This document shows positions 5,748-14,429 of a stretch of 19,491 nucleotides of DNA, piece by piece; the stretch's first letter is position 1; each line of letters starts with the position of its first letter. The stretch is from CAYVCG01 sp964449985 (GTDB taxonomy: Bacteria; Bacillota; Clostridia; Lachnospirales; WRAX01), in NCBI GenBank assembly GCA_964449985.1, contig CAYVCG010000037.1:1-19491 (forward strand). The letters run 5' to 3'. Below the pieces are notes generated by a model. The model was not told the DNA's origin. It ran no database searches and was given only the letters and a program-made list of their open reading frames with translations. Both the position numbers and the translations under genes were made by a program.

Positions 5748-7010
5748 ATGAGAGATGAAACTAAATGCTTGCATTCGGGATATACCCCAAAAAATTCAGA
5801 GCCAAGAGTAGTTCCGATTTATCAAAGCACGACATACGTATTTGATTCGACAGAGGATGTGGGGGCTGTATTTGATGACCCGACAAAGGCATTGATTTAT
5901 TCACGTTTTGCAAACCCAACTGTTATGGCTGTTGAAAACAAAATCGCAGAGCTTGAGGGTGGTATCGCCGCTATGTGTACATCTTCGGGTCAGGCGGCAT
6001 CATTATTATCTATTTTGAATATTTGTAAAGCGGGGGACAGCTTTATAAGCACATCCCAAATATATGGAGGAACATTTAATCTCTTTTCAGTAACACTCAA
6101 AAAGCAAGGCATCGAATGCATTTTTGTTGATTGCAATGATGACGATGAAACTATTGAAAAAGCTTTTAAACCAAATACAAAAGCAGTGTTTGGTGAAACG
6201 ATTGCGAACCCTGCGCTAACAGTTCTTCATATTGAGCGCTTTGCGAGGATAGCACATAAGCATAATTGTCCTTTAATCGTGGATAATACGTTTGCAACAC
6301 CAATACTATGCAAACCGATTGAATTTGGCGCGGATATCGTAATTCATTCAACATCTAAATATATGGATGGCCATGCCGTTCAAGTTGGTGGAGTTATTGT
6401 TGACAGCGGAAAATTTGATTGGGCTAATGGAAACTTCCCTGATTTTACCGAGCCTGATGCTTCATATCACGGCATAACATATATAGATACTTATGGTAAG
6501 ATTGCGTATATAATCAAAGCAAGAATGCAGTTAATGCGTGATTATGGAGCGTATCCTTCTGCTAATTCCGCATTTTTGCTCAATTTGGGTCTTGAGACGC
6601 TTGCTTTGAGAATGGAGAGATACTGCCAAAATGCAATGAAAGTAGCGCAGTATTTTAATGATTCTGACAAAGTAGAAAGCGTATTATATCCGGGCCTTGA
6701 AAGTGATAAATACTATGAGCTTGGGAAAAAGTATCTTAAAGGTGCAAGCGGAGTAATTTCTTTTGTAATTAAAGGCGGGAAAGAGAATGCAATTAAATTT
6801 ATGGATGGTCTTAAGCTTGCATCAAACGAGGTTCATGTTGCTGATATAAGAACATGCGTCCTTCATCCGGCAAGCGCAACACATCGTCAATTGACTGATG
6901 AGCAGCTAGTTGCAGCGGGAATAAATCCAGGCATGATAAGATTTTCGGTAGGTCTTGAAAATATTGATGATATTTTAGAAGATATAGAGCAAAGCTTGCT
7001 TGCATTATAA
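5748..7010 (+). CDS. metY: O-acetylhomoserine sulfhydrylase (aminocarboxypropyltransferase)
   Basis: 420-residue PLP enzyme of the Cys/Met metabolism family. It makes homocysteine (or methionine, with methanethiol) from O-acetylhomoserine and sulfide in the cytoplasm. Seen in sequence: CLHSGY and PIYQSTTYVF at the N-terminus, YSRFANPT (51-58) for phosphate and substrate binding, the long ELEGG...SSGQAA segment (68-84), Asp179 in VDNTFATP, and the PLP lysine Lys204 in HSTSKYMDGHA. Then come YIDTYG and a C-terminal HPASATHRQL segment of the kind that separates MetY-type enzymes from shorter MetB/MetC. Length is normal for the family (about 420-430). The start has a GGAGGG site. Monocistronic, with a terminator downstream. 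The operon for homoserine synthesis lies at the far right of the window on the other strand. Confidence 0.95.
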   Translation: MRDETKCLHSGYTPKNSEPRVVPIYQSTTYVFDSTEDVGAVFDDPTKALIYSRFANPTVMAVENKIAELEGGIAAMCTSSGQAASLLSILNICKAGDSFISTSQIYGGTFNLFSVTLKKQGIECIFVDCNDDDETIEKAFKPNTKAVFGETIANPALTVLHIERFARIAHKHNCPLIVDNTFATPILCKPIEFGADIVIHSTSKYMDGHAVQVGGVIVDSGKFDWANGNFPDFTEPDASYHGITYIDTYGKIAYIIKARMQLMRDYGAYPSANSAFLLNLGLETLALRMERYCQNAMKVAQYFNDSDKVESVLYPGLESDKYYELGKKYLKGASGVISFVIKGGKENAIKFMDGLKLASNEVHVADIRTCVLHPASATHRQLTDEQLVAAGINPGMIRFSVGLENIDDILEDIEQSLLAL

Positions 7011-7053
7011 GGCTATCTTTTAAACCCAAAAAGGGCTGATTAGTAATTCTTTC

Positions 7054-7091
7054 AAAACAAAGGATTATTGATTGGTCCTTTTTGTTTTTTT
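7054..7091 (+). terminator. Probable intrinsic terminator of metY
   Basis: AAAACAAAGGA and TCCTTTTTGTTTTTTT can pair across an 11-base loop, with a two-T bulge, and end in a T run. It lies 44 bases after the metY stop. The stem is AT-rich, so strength is uncertain. Confidence 0.6.
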
Positions 7092-7148
7092 GAACTATTG
7101 TTGTTATGCTTTTAAGAATAAATATATTGCATATTATTACAAGCCTGA

Positions 7149-7176
7149 TTGACTAACCGAGTTATTATGGTATAAT
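7149..7176 (+). promoter_or_regulatory. Sigma-A type promoter for the large secreted protein gene
   Basis: TTGACT (7149-7154), a 16-base spacer and TATAAT (7171-7176) with a preceding TGG that also gives an extended -10. The predicted start near 7183 leaves a leader of about 165 bases before the ATG at 7347. The rest of the 7011-7346 interval holds the metY terminator and this leader, and no gene. Confidence 0.8.
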
Positions 7177-7188
7177 TAAAACATAAAT

Positions 7189-7213
7189 AAAAACACAATG
7201 AGGAGGTGTTTTT
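7189..7213 (+). promoter_or_regulatory. Hairpin at the 5' end of the leader
   Basis: AAAAACAC (7189-7196) pairs perfectly with GTGTTTTT (7206-7213), leaving the loop AATGAGGAG. It would sit at the very 5' end of the transcript and could protect it or regulate it. The loop contains a ribosome-binding-like GAGGAG with only a five-codon frame after ATG, so a real leader peptide is doubtful. A second pairing, TAAGCA (7213-7218) with TGCTTA (7252-7257), is possible. No known riboswitch recognised. Confidence 0.4.
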
Positions 7214-7346
7214 AAGCATATTGCTGGCAGACGTTTTTTGTTGGGTATGAGTGCTTAGGCTATTTTTAATAAAATAAAAAATGAACTTTTAAGTCTTTAT
7301 TTTTTTAATATTAGGCTTAGCATATCAAAAAAATGGAGGGAAAAGA

Positions 7347-10300
7347 ATGAAAAGAATGAAAAAAATTGTATCTTTGCTATTAGCTTTTTCATTTATCCTT
7401 GGTCTTTATGTGAGCCAAGGTCAGGTAGCCGGTTTTCCTGATTTGGTTTTATCGGCAGAAAATGGCGACGATGTTATACATAAGAGTATCGACGATAGGA
7501 TTTACACTAAAAACGGCCATTTATTTGTGCCAGGTGCTTCTACGGTGTATTATCAAACCCGTCAGACTTTTACTGGAGACTATTCTGTCGAAATACGTGC
7601 GGCAGTACATTATCAAGCCCTTGGCCTTATGATAGATAATGGGCAGTTCCAGTATCCCCCTCTCTGGAGTTTGGCTTTGGTAAATCCCTTTGGTGTTTGG
7701 GTGCATCCGGCCAATAACTGGGGCGGCGTTGTTAAGGCTTATTCCCCTTATGTAAACAAGGGCGAGTTTTGCACAATGCGTCTAGACGTTCAGGGAGATT
7801 ATGTTAAAACTTATATTAATAATGACGCTAACCCTATAAACACAATTTATATGCCTAAGTCATATACAAACGGAGCTTTAAAATTCCGTTTTGACGTTAA
7901 TGAATCTGCAGAGGTAGATTATTTACGCGTTACGCAAAACGGCAAAGTTATTTGGGAAGACAATTTTGATTTTCTAGATAATACAAAATGGAATTTCCCG
8001 CAGGATTTAACAAATCTTATGGATCCTGTATGGGATGGTGATACAGTATTTGAAGAACCAACCTGGCCTATAAGAAATCAGGATGGAACTTTGGATGATA
8101 TTGCTTTGGCATACAAAGCGGATGAAATTTTAACAGTTCAAAACATGCAACACACAGCCATTTATAAAGAGGGAACGGACTACGCTTTAGTAGACGGGAA
8201 GATACGCATACTGCCGGGTTCAGCAATTAAGGTTACTCCTTTTGATGTGTATTATCCGGCTTCAGGTATTTTCCAAGCTAGGAACGGAAGATTCCTTTAT
8301 TTTACAAATGAAGATGCCCAAATTATAAATAGCCAGCTTTTAGTAACATATAAACACAGCGATGAATGGAGCTTTGCTAAACCTGAGGTAAAATCATCCC
8401 TTCTTCCAAAAACGACTAAAATCTTACAAAACCGCAGAAACCTTAATATAGTTTATTTTGGTGACAGTATTACGGAAGGCTTTAATTCATCAGGGTTTAT
8501 GGGTACGGCGCCGTTTATGCCCAAATGGTCTACGCTCGTAACAAAAGCATTGCAGCAAGCTTATCCAAACTCCAAAATAACGGATGTTAACACGGCATAC
8601 AGAGGAACGGAAACGCCTTGGGGCATTAATGAATTCCAAAACAGAGTTAATGCATATAACCCTGATTTGGTTGTTCTTGCATTTGGTATGAATGATGGCG
8701 GCACATGGCGCTCTGCAGATGAGTTTGTTAACAACCTAAAAACAATGATTCAATTAGGGCGCGCCAAAAATCCTAATTGTGAATTTGTAGTAGTAACAAC
8801 ATCGCTTCCAAATCCTCAATTTGTTGGGTCTAACGGCGTTCAGGAACTTTATCAGCCAGCTATATTGAGTAAATTAGAAGCCGAAGGTGTTGCTGTTGCT
8901 GATATTACGCAAATACATAAGGATCTATTAAAAACTAAGAAATATGCCGACATGACAGGCAATAACATAAACCACCCTAACGATTTCCTAATTCGCGTAT
9001 ATGCACAGGTGGTATTTGAAACAATTAACGGCTTTGGAAATTTTGATGATACCGTATTTAATGATGTGCCTTATGTAGATGGCAGTATCGATCGCTTCCA
9101 AACAATGGACATTAAACTTCCTTCAACAGGTGAAGGCCCATACCCTGTCATTATGTTCATCCATGGTGGCGCATGGGTAATTGGAGATAAAACCGACCAA
9201 GAGCTTAGAGCAGGGCAAGAGGCAGCTTTGGCGAACGGTTATGCAATTGCAAATATTAACTACAGATATGCAAAGGATGCAAATTGGCCAGCGCCTATGT
9301 ATGACTGCAAAGCAGCTGCTCGTTTCTTGCGTGCGAATGCCGATAAGTATTGCTTAGACGGTGAGAACGTTATAGCCTGGGGAGCTTCTGCCGGAGCACA
9401 TTTGGCGCAGTTTATGGGCGTAACCAATGGTATGCCGGAATTTGAAGATTTAGCAATGGGTAATGCCGAATATTCCAGTGATGTAACAGCTGTTTTATCA
9501 TATTATGGCATATCTAATGCTGCAACATGGTATGACGGAGGTCTTTTGGGCCTTGGCAATATTGGTGGTAGAACGCCTAAACAGGCTCTTCTTGGTGATA
9601 GCTATACTGAGGCACAGGCGCTTGCTGCAAGCCCGATAACATACGTTGACGAGAATACCGTTCCTATGTTCTTGGCTCACGGTAAGAATGACAGCCTTGT
9701 TTGGTTTGATCAGAGCACGAATATGGAAAAGAAATTAAAGGAATATATTGACTTTGAATTGGTTGATACGTATTATCCGGATAATGCAGAACATGCCGCT
9801 CCTGTTTGGCAGACAGACCCAGCGCCAACAAAAGCAGCTATGAACTTCCTGCAAAAACGCCTTAAACCAACAGTAAATCTGGACTCCATTGAAAATACCA
9901 GACCTAGCTCATGGACGGTGGATATTTCTTCTTACAGCGACAAATATGTTAATCTGTATTATGCAAATACAACAAACGATTTGCAAAAGCTTCACCTTAT
10001 CATGCCTCCAAACAAAGCAGAACTTGATAAAGTGTCTGTTTTGATATTTATTCACGGCGGCGGTTTTGCCGGCGGCGAATCAAATGGTATGAACATTCTT
10101 TACACTGCCGAAGGTCCTCTTCGCGCACTTGAAAAAGGATATGCGGTTGCATTGGTTGATTATAGATTGTCCCAGAGGTCTCAAGGGGCAAGGGGTGCAT
10201 TCTTCCCAGAACCTATTTATGACATAAAAGCTGCTATCCGTTACTTAAGAGCAAACGCTTCTTTATACGGCCTTGATACTGACAGGTTTGCTATTTGGGG

Positions 10301-13300
10301 CGAATCAGCAGGCGGCCATTTAGTCAATTTTGTTGGTTTGACAAACAACGATCCAAAATATGATAATTTGTCTATGGGTAATGCGGGATATTCCAGTGCT
10401 GTTCAGGCAGTCGTTTCATTTTATGCCATAACTGATATGACTACAGACGCAAATGCTCAATACAGATATGACATACTGGGCAGTAACTATACAAACACAG
10501 AAATGATTAAAGAAGCAAGCCCGATAAGCCACGTTACTGCAAGTGCTCCTCCCACATACTTACAGCACGGTATGGCAGATACCGAAGTTCATTATACAGA
10601 CAGTGAGCGCCTATATGACCTTATAATGGAAAAAACTGGTGGTAACGGCAGCAAGCTGGAATTGTTCCCAGGTATCACCCACGCAGTAAGAAAGTTTACT
10701 ACCGCGCAAAACGTTGGTAAAATATTAACATGGCTTGATAATACACTTGAACCTGCTCCATCTTTGACAGGAGAATTGGCAGTTTCCAACATTGGAACAA
10801 ATAGCGCAACTATTTCCTGGGAAACAGCTGCTAATCCAACTAGCCTTAAAGAATATGCGGTTTATTTGAACGGAACAGTAATTGGTAAGACTACAGATAC
10901 TTCTTATATTCTAGCGGACTTAGACCATAATACGACATATAGTGTGTCCGTTCGTGCTGTCAGCAAGCTTGGAACAGAATCTGCCCCAATAACTGCAAGC
11001 TTTACTACTGACAAAAAAGGCGATATGGTTTCGTCTCGTTATCCAAACATGCCTTATTTAGATGGCGTTACTGACCATGGAATAGTGTTAGGCCCAAGCC
11101 AGACTGGTGAGGAATATTACCAGTATGATGCACGGGGCACTAGAGAAGCCATCATAAACAAAGTAGGAGACACGTATTACATGTTTTATGATGGTGCAGG
11201 CGCAAATGCGCCATATCTATGGCGTGCATGTTTAGCGACTAGTAAGGACCTTGTAAACTGGATAAAAGTAGGCCCTATGCTAACGCCAAGCATAGAAACA
11301 AACCCCGGCTCCAACAGCAATACTTATAAGGATTTAATGGGTGCATGTTCTCCTTGGGTATATGAGGACAACGGCAAGTGGCACATGTTTTATCTTGGTA
11401 ACGACACTGTAGCTCCGGACGGAACCCCTGGATTTGCATATAACACATTACATGCCAGCGCGGACAGCATTACGGGGCCTTGGATAAAGTCCAACAGCCT
11501 GCCCGGATATAGTAACTTTGTTGCATTCAAAACCAAGCCGGGTTCGTATTATCTTGAAACAGCAAGCCCTGGGCATGTTATACAAAACCCAAGATGGACA
11601 GAGGATGAGTATAACACAGAAAGTAAGTTCATGATGTTCTTTAGCGCAAGCACGATTGTGCCTGGAGTTGGAACGGCAAGAACGCTGGGAATAACTCGTT
11701 CAGACGATTTGGCAGCAGGCGATAAATTTGATGCCACCACAGAAGAAAACTTCTGGCAGACTGATAGCCAGCCGATTCTTCCATTGTCAGAGGATATAGA
11801 AAACTCCAGCATATACTATGAGCCTTCGAATGGTTACTATTTCCTGTTTACAAATCATGTATACGCTAACGCCTACACAGATTCTGTATGGGTATATTGG
11901 TCTAGAGATCCTGAGGTCTGGAACGAAAAGAACAAAGCCCTTGTAATAGACAGCAATGTTAGCACATGGGCAAAAGGCGCTATAGGAATGCCAACAGTCG
12001 TTAAGATGGATGACAATACTCTTGCGCTTGTATATGACGGAGTAGAAGGCTCGGGAACAGGGCACTTGGGTCGTAAAATTGGGCTTGCAACAATCTCTTT
12101 GCCACTTACACCGCCAGACCTTTTAGGCAAACTTGATTACAAACTGGTGGATGACTTTTCTTCTGAAGTAACTTTTTCTGAAGGATGGTCTACCCAAAAT
12201 AACTATCCGTATGTATTTAATAATACAAGGCATTACACCAATCAGGCAAACGCCTATGCAGAATTCACTTTTACAGGCTCTGCAATAAAGTGGTATGGTG
12301 AAATAGCTACAAACAGAGGTTATGCAGATGTATATGTAGACGGGGAATTTAAAACCAGAGTAGATACTTTCCATCCGACAATAATTGGATATCAGGAAGG
12401 CAGTAAAATAGTGCAGTATTTTGATGACGCTTTGGAATACGGACAGCACACTATAAAAATTGTTTGCGTAGGCACTCAAAATCCTAGCTCTCTTGGGGCA
12501 TATATAACTGTCGATGCCTTTGAGGTTGGCACTCCAAACTCTTTGGATATAATTGCACCAACAATGCCAAAAAACATTACAGCATCCAATATTACAGCAA
12601 ATTCTGCTAGCATTTCATGGGATGCATCGTTTGATGAGGTTGATGTGAGTGGATATAACATATATCTAAATGGTAAATTTGTCGCTAACACACAAACTGA
12701 AAGCTATACATTTGCTAACTTAAACGCAAGCACAACCTATTATACCAAAATAGAAGCGGTGGATAGCAGCGGTAACAAATCTGTACCTACAAGCTATAGC
12801 TTTGCTACCGAAAAAGGCCCTATAAATCTGGAAGCATCAATGATTGAAGCTTTCGGCAACGTAACGGTTGAATTGGGCACTGCTTTTGACGATATTGCTT
12901 TGCCACAGGTTGTAAAGGTTCAGTTATCAGAGGATGAATGTGTTGAGTTGGAAGTCGTTTGGGATTCTTCTTCATATAATCCAAGTGTTGCGGGAATGAA
13001 AGCAATAAAAGGCGAGTTGGTGTTGATAGACGGCTTAACAAACACAAATAACGTTATGGCAGAAATTAACATAAACGTCATCTCCACCGAAGAGGGATTT
13101 TATATCGCTAAACCTGAGGTTGTAACCGCAACCGCAAATAAGGTTGAGGTTAAATCAAGCTTTAAGAATAATACAACTGCGGATAAGAGCTTATATGTGG
13201 TTATCGCTATGTATGACGCAAAAGGCAAGCTTGTTGGTTCCAAAAAAGAGCTTGTAACAATAAAAGCTGGTCAAGCAAATGCCATAGAGCTTTCATGCGA

Positions 13301-13403
13301 AGCTTTAGAACCGGGCGTTACAGCAAAGGTTATGTATTGGAATCAAAATTATACGCCTATTAAACCGGCAGGGGTTATCAGCTTAAATAATCAGGCTAAT
13401 TAA
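7347..13403 (+). CDS. Giant secreted multidomain esterase / GH43-like glycosidase
   Basis: 2018 residues. A signal peptide covers about 1-37, and the start has a GGAGGG site. Domains by residue: LamG-like sandwich ~45-205; beta-rich linker ~206-345; SGNH esterase ~365-560 (GDSIT with Ser374, Gly420, GMND with Asn449, NHPND with His543); alpha/beta hydrolase 1 ~575-840 (HGGAW 606-610, GASAG Ser681, Asp782, His816); alpha/beta hydrolase 2 ~858-1133 (HGGGF 903-907, GESAG Ser987, Asp1078, His1112); Fn3 ~1137-1222; a GH43-like five-blade propeller ~1230-1590 (YYMFYDGAG, KDLVNW, WHMFYLGND, YYEPSNGYYFLFT); galactose-binding-like sandwich ~1598-1728; Fn3 ~1737-1822; Big_4-type Ig domain ~1833-1912; unassigned C-terminal domain ~1919-2018. 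No LPXTG, SLH or dockerin is visible, so it is probably released or held by an unknown signal. The mix suggests removal of acyl groups and arabinose- or xylose-type side chains from plant polysaccharide. Domain edges are estimates, and the GH43 call is by motif style only. Confidence 0.9.
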   Translation: MKRMKKIVSLLLAFSFILGLYVSQGQVAGFPDLVLSAENGDDVIHKSIDDRIYTKNGHLFVPGASTVYYQTRQTFTGDYSVEIRAAVHYQALGLMIDNGQFQYPPLWSLALVNPFGVWVHPANNWGGVVKAYSPYVNKGEFCTMRLDVQGDYVKTYINNDANPINTIYMPKSYTNGALKFRFDVNESAEVDYLRVTQNGKVIWEDNFDFLDNTKWNFPQDLTNLMDPVWDGDTVFEEPTWPIRNQDGTLDDIALAYKADEILTVQNMQHTAIYKEGTDYALVDGKIRILPGSAIKVTPFDVYYPASGIFQARNGRFLYFTNEDAQIINSQLLVTYKHSDEWSFAKPEVKSSLLPKTTKILQNRRNLNIVYFGDSITEGFNSSGFMGTAPFMPKWSTLVTKALQQAYPNSKITDVNTAYRGTETPWGINEFQNRVNAYNPDLVVLAFGMNDGGTWRSADEFVNNLKTMIQLGRAKNPNCEFVVVTTSLPNPQFVGSNGVQELYQPAILSKLEAEGVAVADITQIHKDLLKTKKYADMTGNNINHPNDFLIRVYAQVVFETINGFGNFDDTVFNDVPYVDGSIDRFQTMDIKLPSTGEGPYPVIMFIHGGAWVIGDKTDQELRAGQEAALANGYAIANINYRYAKDANWPAPMYDCKAAARFLRANADKYCLDGENVIAWGASAGAHLAQFMGVTNGMPEFEDLAMGNAEYSSDVTAVLSYYGISNAATWYDGGLLGLGNIGGRTPKQALLGDSYTEAQALAASPITYVDENTVPMFLAHGKNDSLVWFDQSTNMEKKLKEYIDFELVDTYYPDNAEHAAPVWQTDPAPTKAAMNFLQKRLKPTVNLDSIENTRPSSWTVDISSYSDKYVNLYYANTTNDLQKLHLIMPPNKAELDKVSVLIFIHGGGFAGGESNGMNILYTAEGPLRALEKGYAVALVDYRLSQRSQGARGAFFPEPIYDIKAAIRYLRANASLYGLDTDRFAIWGESAGGHLVNFVGLTNNDPKYDNLSMGNAGYSSAVQAVVSFYAITDMTTDANAQYRYDILGSNYTNTEMIKEASPISHVTASAPPTYLQHGMADTEVHYTDSERLYDLIMEKTGGNGSKLELFPGITHAVRKFTTAQNVGKILTWLDNTLEPAPSLTGELAVSNIGTNSATISWETAANPTSLKEYAVYLNGTVIGKTTDTSYILADLDHNTTYSVSVRAVSKLGTESAPITASFTTDKKGDMVSSRYPNMPYLDGVTDHGIVLGPSQTGEEYYQYDARGTREAIINKVGDTYYMFYDGAGANAPYLWRACLATSKDLVNWIKVGPMLTPSIETNPGSNSNTYKDLMGACSPWVYEDNGKWHMFYLGNDTVAPDGTPGFAYNTLHASADSITGPWIKSNSLPGYSNFVAFKTKPGSYYLETASPGHVIQNPRWTEDEYNTESKFMMFFSASTIVPGVGTARTLGITRSDDLAAGDKFDATTEENFWQTDSQPILPLSEDIENSSIYYEPSNGYYFLFTNHVYANAYTDSVWVYWSRDPEVWNEKNKALVIDSNVSTWAKGAIGMPTVVKMDDNTLALVYDGVEGSGTGHLGRKIGLATISLPLTPPDLLGKLDYKLVDDFSSEVTFSEGWSTQNNYPYVFNNTRHYTNQANAYAEFTFTGSAIKWYGEIATNRGYADVYVDGEFKTRVDTFHPTIIGYQEGSKIVQYFDDALEYGQHTIKIVCVGTQNPSSLGAYITVDAFEVGTPNSLDIIAPTMPKNITASNITANSASISWDASFDEVDVSGYNIYLNGKFVANTQTESYTFANLNASTTYYTKIEAVDSSGNKSVPTSYSFATEKGPINLEASMIEAFGNVTVELGTAFDDIALPQVVKVQLSEDECVELEVVWDSSSYNPSVAGMKAIKGELVLIDGLTNTNNVMAEININVISTEEGFYIAKPEVVTATANKVEVKSSFKNNTTADKSLYVVIAMYDAKGKLVGSKKELVTIKAGQANAIELSCEALEPGVTAKVMYWNQNYTPIKPAGVISLNNQAN

Positions 13404-13446
13404 TAAGTGATTTATTTAAAAGTTAAAGTAAATTAAAATAAGTTAA

Positions 13447-13492
13447 AATAACCCGTTATTCTTTAAACGATGTTAAAGGATAACGGGTTATT
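13447..13492. terminator. Bidirectional intrinsic terminator between convergent genes
   Basis: AATAACCCGTTAT (13447-13459) pairs perfectly with ATAACGGGTTATT (13480-13492). The stem continues inward through a T-G wobble and CTTTAA / TTAAAG to a six-base loop (ACGATG), giving 20 pairs. It lies 43 bases after the large + strand gene and 17 bases beyond the end of the microcompartment operon on the - strand. A/T-rich flanks on both sides fit use in both directions. Confidence 0.85.
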
Positions 13493-13509
13493 ATTTAGCA
13501 ATTCATCAA

Positions 13510-13764
13510 TCATTTCTCAAAGTTATCTACAATAGCGACAATCATTGCATCCAGAGGAGAATGTTCGCTTCCAGAACACATTCTCGCCGTGCTACCTAAT
13601 GTAACAAGCACATCGTCACCAATGACAGCTCCAATGGAGTCACCCGCAACAATCTGCCCATAATTCGAAGGAGGGTAGGGTTCTATTATTGTGAACCTGC
13701 TTCCCATAAGGCCATCAATTTTTCTCGTTGAAATAACATAGCCAATTACTTTTCCGATTATCAT
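13510..13764 (-). CDS. Microcompartment vertex protein, EutN/CcmL family
   Basis: 84 residues, typical for this family of pentameric caps that close the corners of a bacterial microcompartment shell. It shows the family opening MIIGKVIGYVISTRKID, the loop with GDSIGAVIGDDVLVTLGSTAR, and the ending SPLDAMIVAIVDNFEK. It is the last gene of the four-gene operon, 41 bases after the second shell gene. The start follows a G-rich site (GTGGGGG) 6 bases upstream. It is the only vertex protein in the window, enough in principle to close a shell of the two hexamers upstream. Confidence 0.93.
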   Translation of the reverse strand: MIIGKVIGYVISTRKIDGLMGSRFTIIEPYPPSNYGQIVAGDSIGAVIGDDVLVTLGSTARMCSGSEHSPLDAMIVAIVDNFEK

Positions 13765-13805
13765 AACATACCCCCACTATTCTAAACATAGCCGATAACT
13801 AATGC

Positions 13806-14105
13806 CTACACATCAAGAGGTTTGGAAACACCATCCATAGGGAGAATCTTTTCAATATCACCATTTGGGCGAGGGATGACATGAACAGCAATAACATCAC
13901 CAAAACGAACAGCGTTCATCTGACCTGCCTCTACAGCTGCCTTTACCGCTCCAACGTCACCACGTACCATAACCGTCACCATACCAGAGCCAATTTTTTC
14001 TGTTCCGATAAGCTCAACGTTTGCTGATTTTATCATAGCATCCGCAGCTTCAATAGCCGCAATAAAACCTCTTGTCTCTATTAAACCTAATGCTTGCATA
14101 TCCAT
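13806..14105 (-). CDS. Microcompartment hexameric shell protein (BMC-H)
   Basis: 99 residues, one BMC domain of the PduA/EutM/CcmK type: ALGLIETRGFIAAIEAADAM, then NVELIGTEKIGSGMVTVMVR with the KIGSG pore loop, GDVGAVKAAVEAG, and VIAVHVIPRP. It has a longer C-terminal tail than its neighbour (EKILPMDGVSKPLDV). Hexamers of this fold tile the shell facets, and the central pore passes small substrates. The start at 14105 is 9 bases from AGGAGG; the internal Met two codons later is possible but spaced worse. It is a close paralogue of the gene upstream, so a tandem duplication. Confidence 0.95.
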   Translation of the reverse strand: MDMQALGLIETRGFIAAIEAADAMIKSANVELIGTEKIGSGMVTVMVRGDVGAVKAAVEAGQMNAVRFGDVIAVHVIPRPNGDIEKILPMDGVSKPLDV

Positions 14106-14129
14106 CTCATGTATCCTCCTAATAAATTA

Positions 14130-14405
14130 TTATGCTGTCGGTAATATCTTTTCTAAATCAGGCGAAAGTCTTGGTATTACATGAACCGCAACAACTTCAC
14201 CGAATCTTGATGCAGCTTGCGCAGCAACTTCTGTAGCAGCTTTAACCGCTCCGACATCTCCTTTTATCATAACAGTGACGTAACCAGAACCTATCTTTTC
14301 CGTCCCTATTAATGTTACATCAGCAGCTTTGAGCATAACGTCTGCTGCTTCTATGGCTGCTATTAAACCTTTTGTTTCTATCATACCTAAAGATTCTTGT
14401 ACCAT
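14130..14405 (-). CDS. Microcompartment hexameric shell protein (BMC-H)
   Basis: 91 residues, a single BMC domain: SLGMIETKGLIAAIEAADVM, VTLIGTEKIGSGYVTVMIK, GDVGAVKAATEVAAQAASRF, VVAVHVIPRLSPDLEKILP. The pore motif KIGSG is the same as in the paralogue downstream, but Tyr replaces Met after it, so the two hexamers may differ slightly in pore or packing. The start has AGGAGG 7 bases upstream. It lies 24 bases after the aldolase stop and is almost certainly cotranscribed with it. Confidence 0.95.
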   Translation of the reverse strand: MVQESLGMIETKGLIAAIEAADVMLKAADVTLIGTEKIGSGYVTVMIKGDVGAVKAATEVAAQAASRFGEVVAVHVIPRLSPDLEKILPTA

Positions 14406-14429
14406 GCGAATGCCTCCTTATTTTTTGGC

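Noticed and set aside
11549..12691. Several overlapping - strand open frames inside the large secreted protein gene
   Set aside because: They lack ribosome binding sites and recognisable domains and lie opposite a clear coding gene with well-defined modules.
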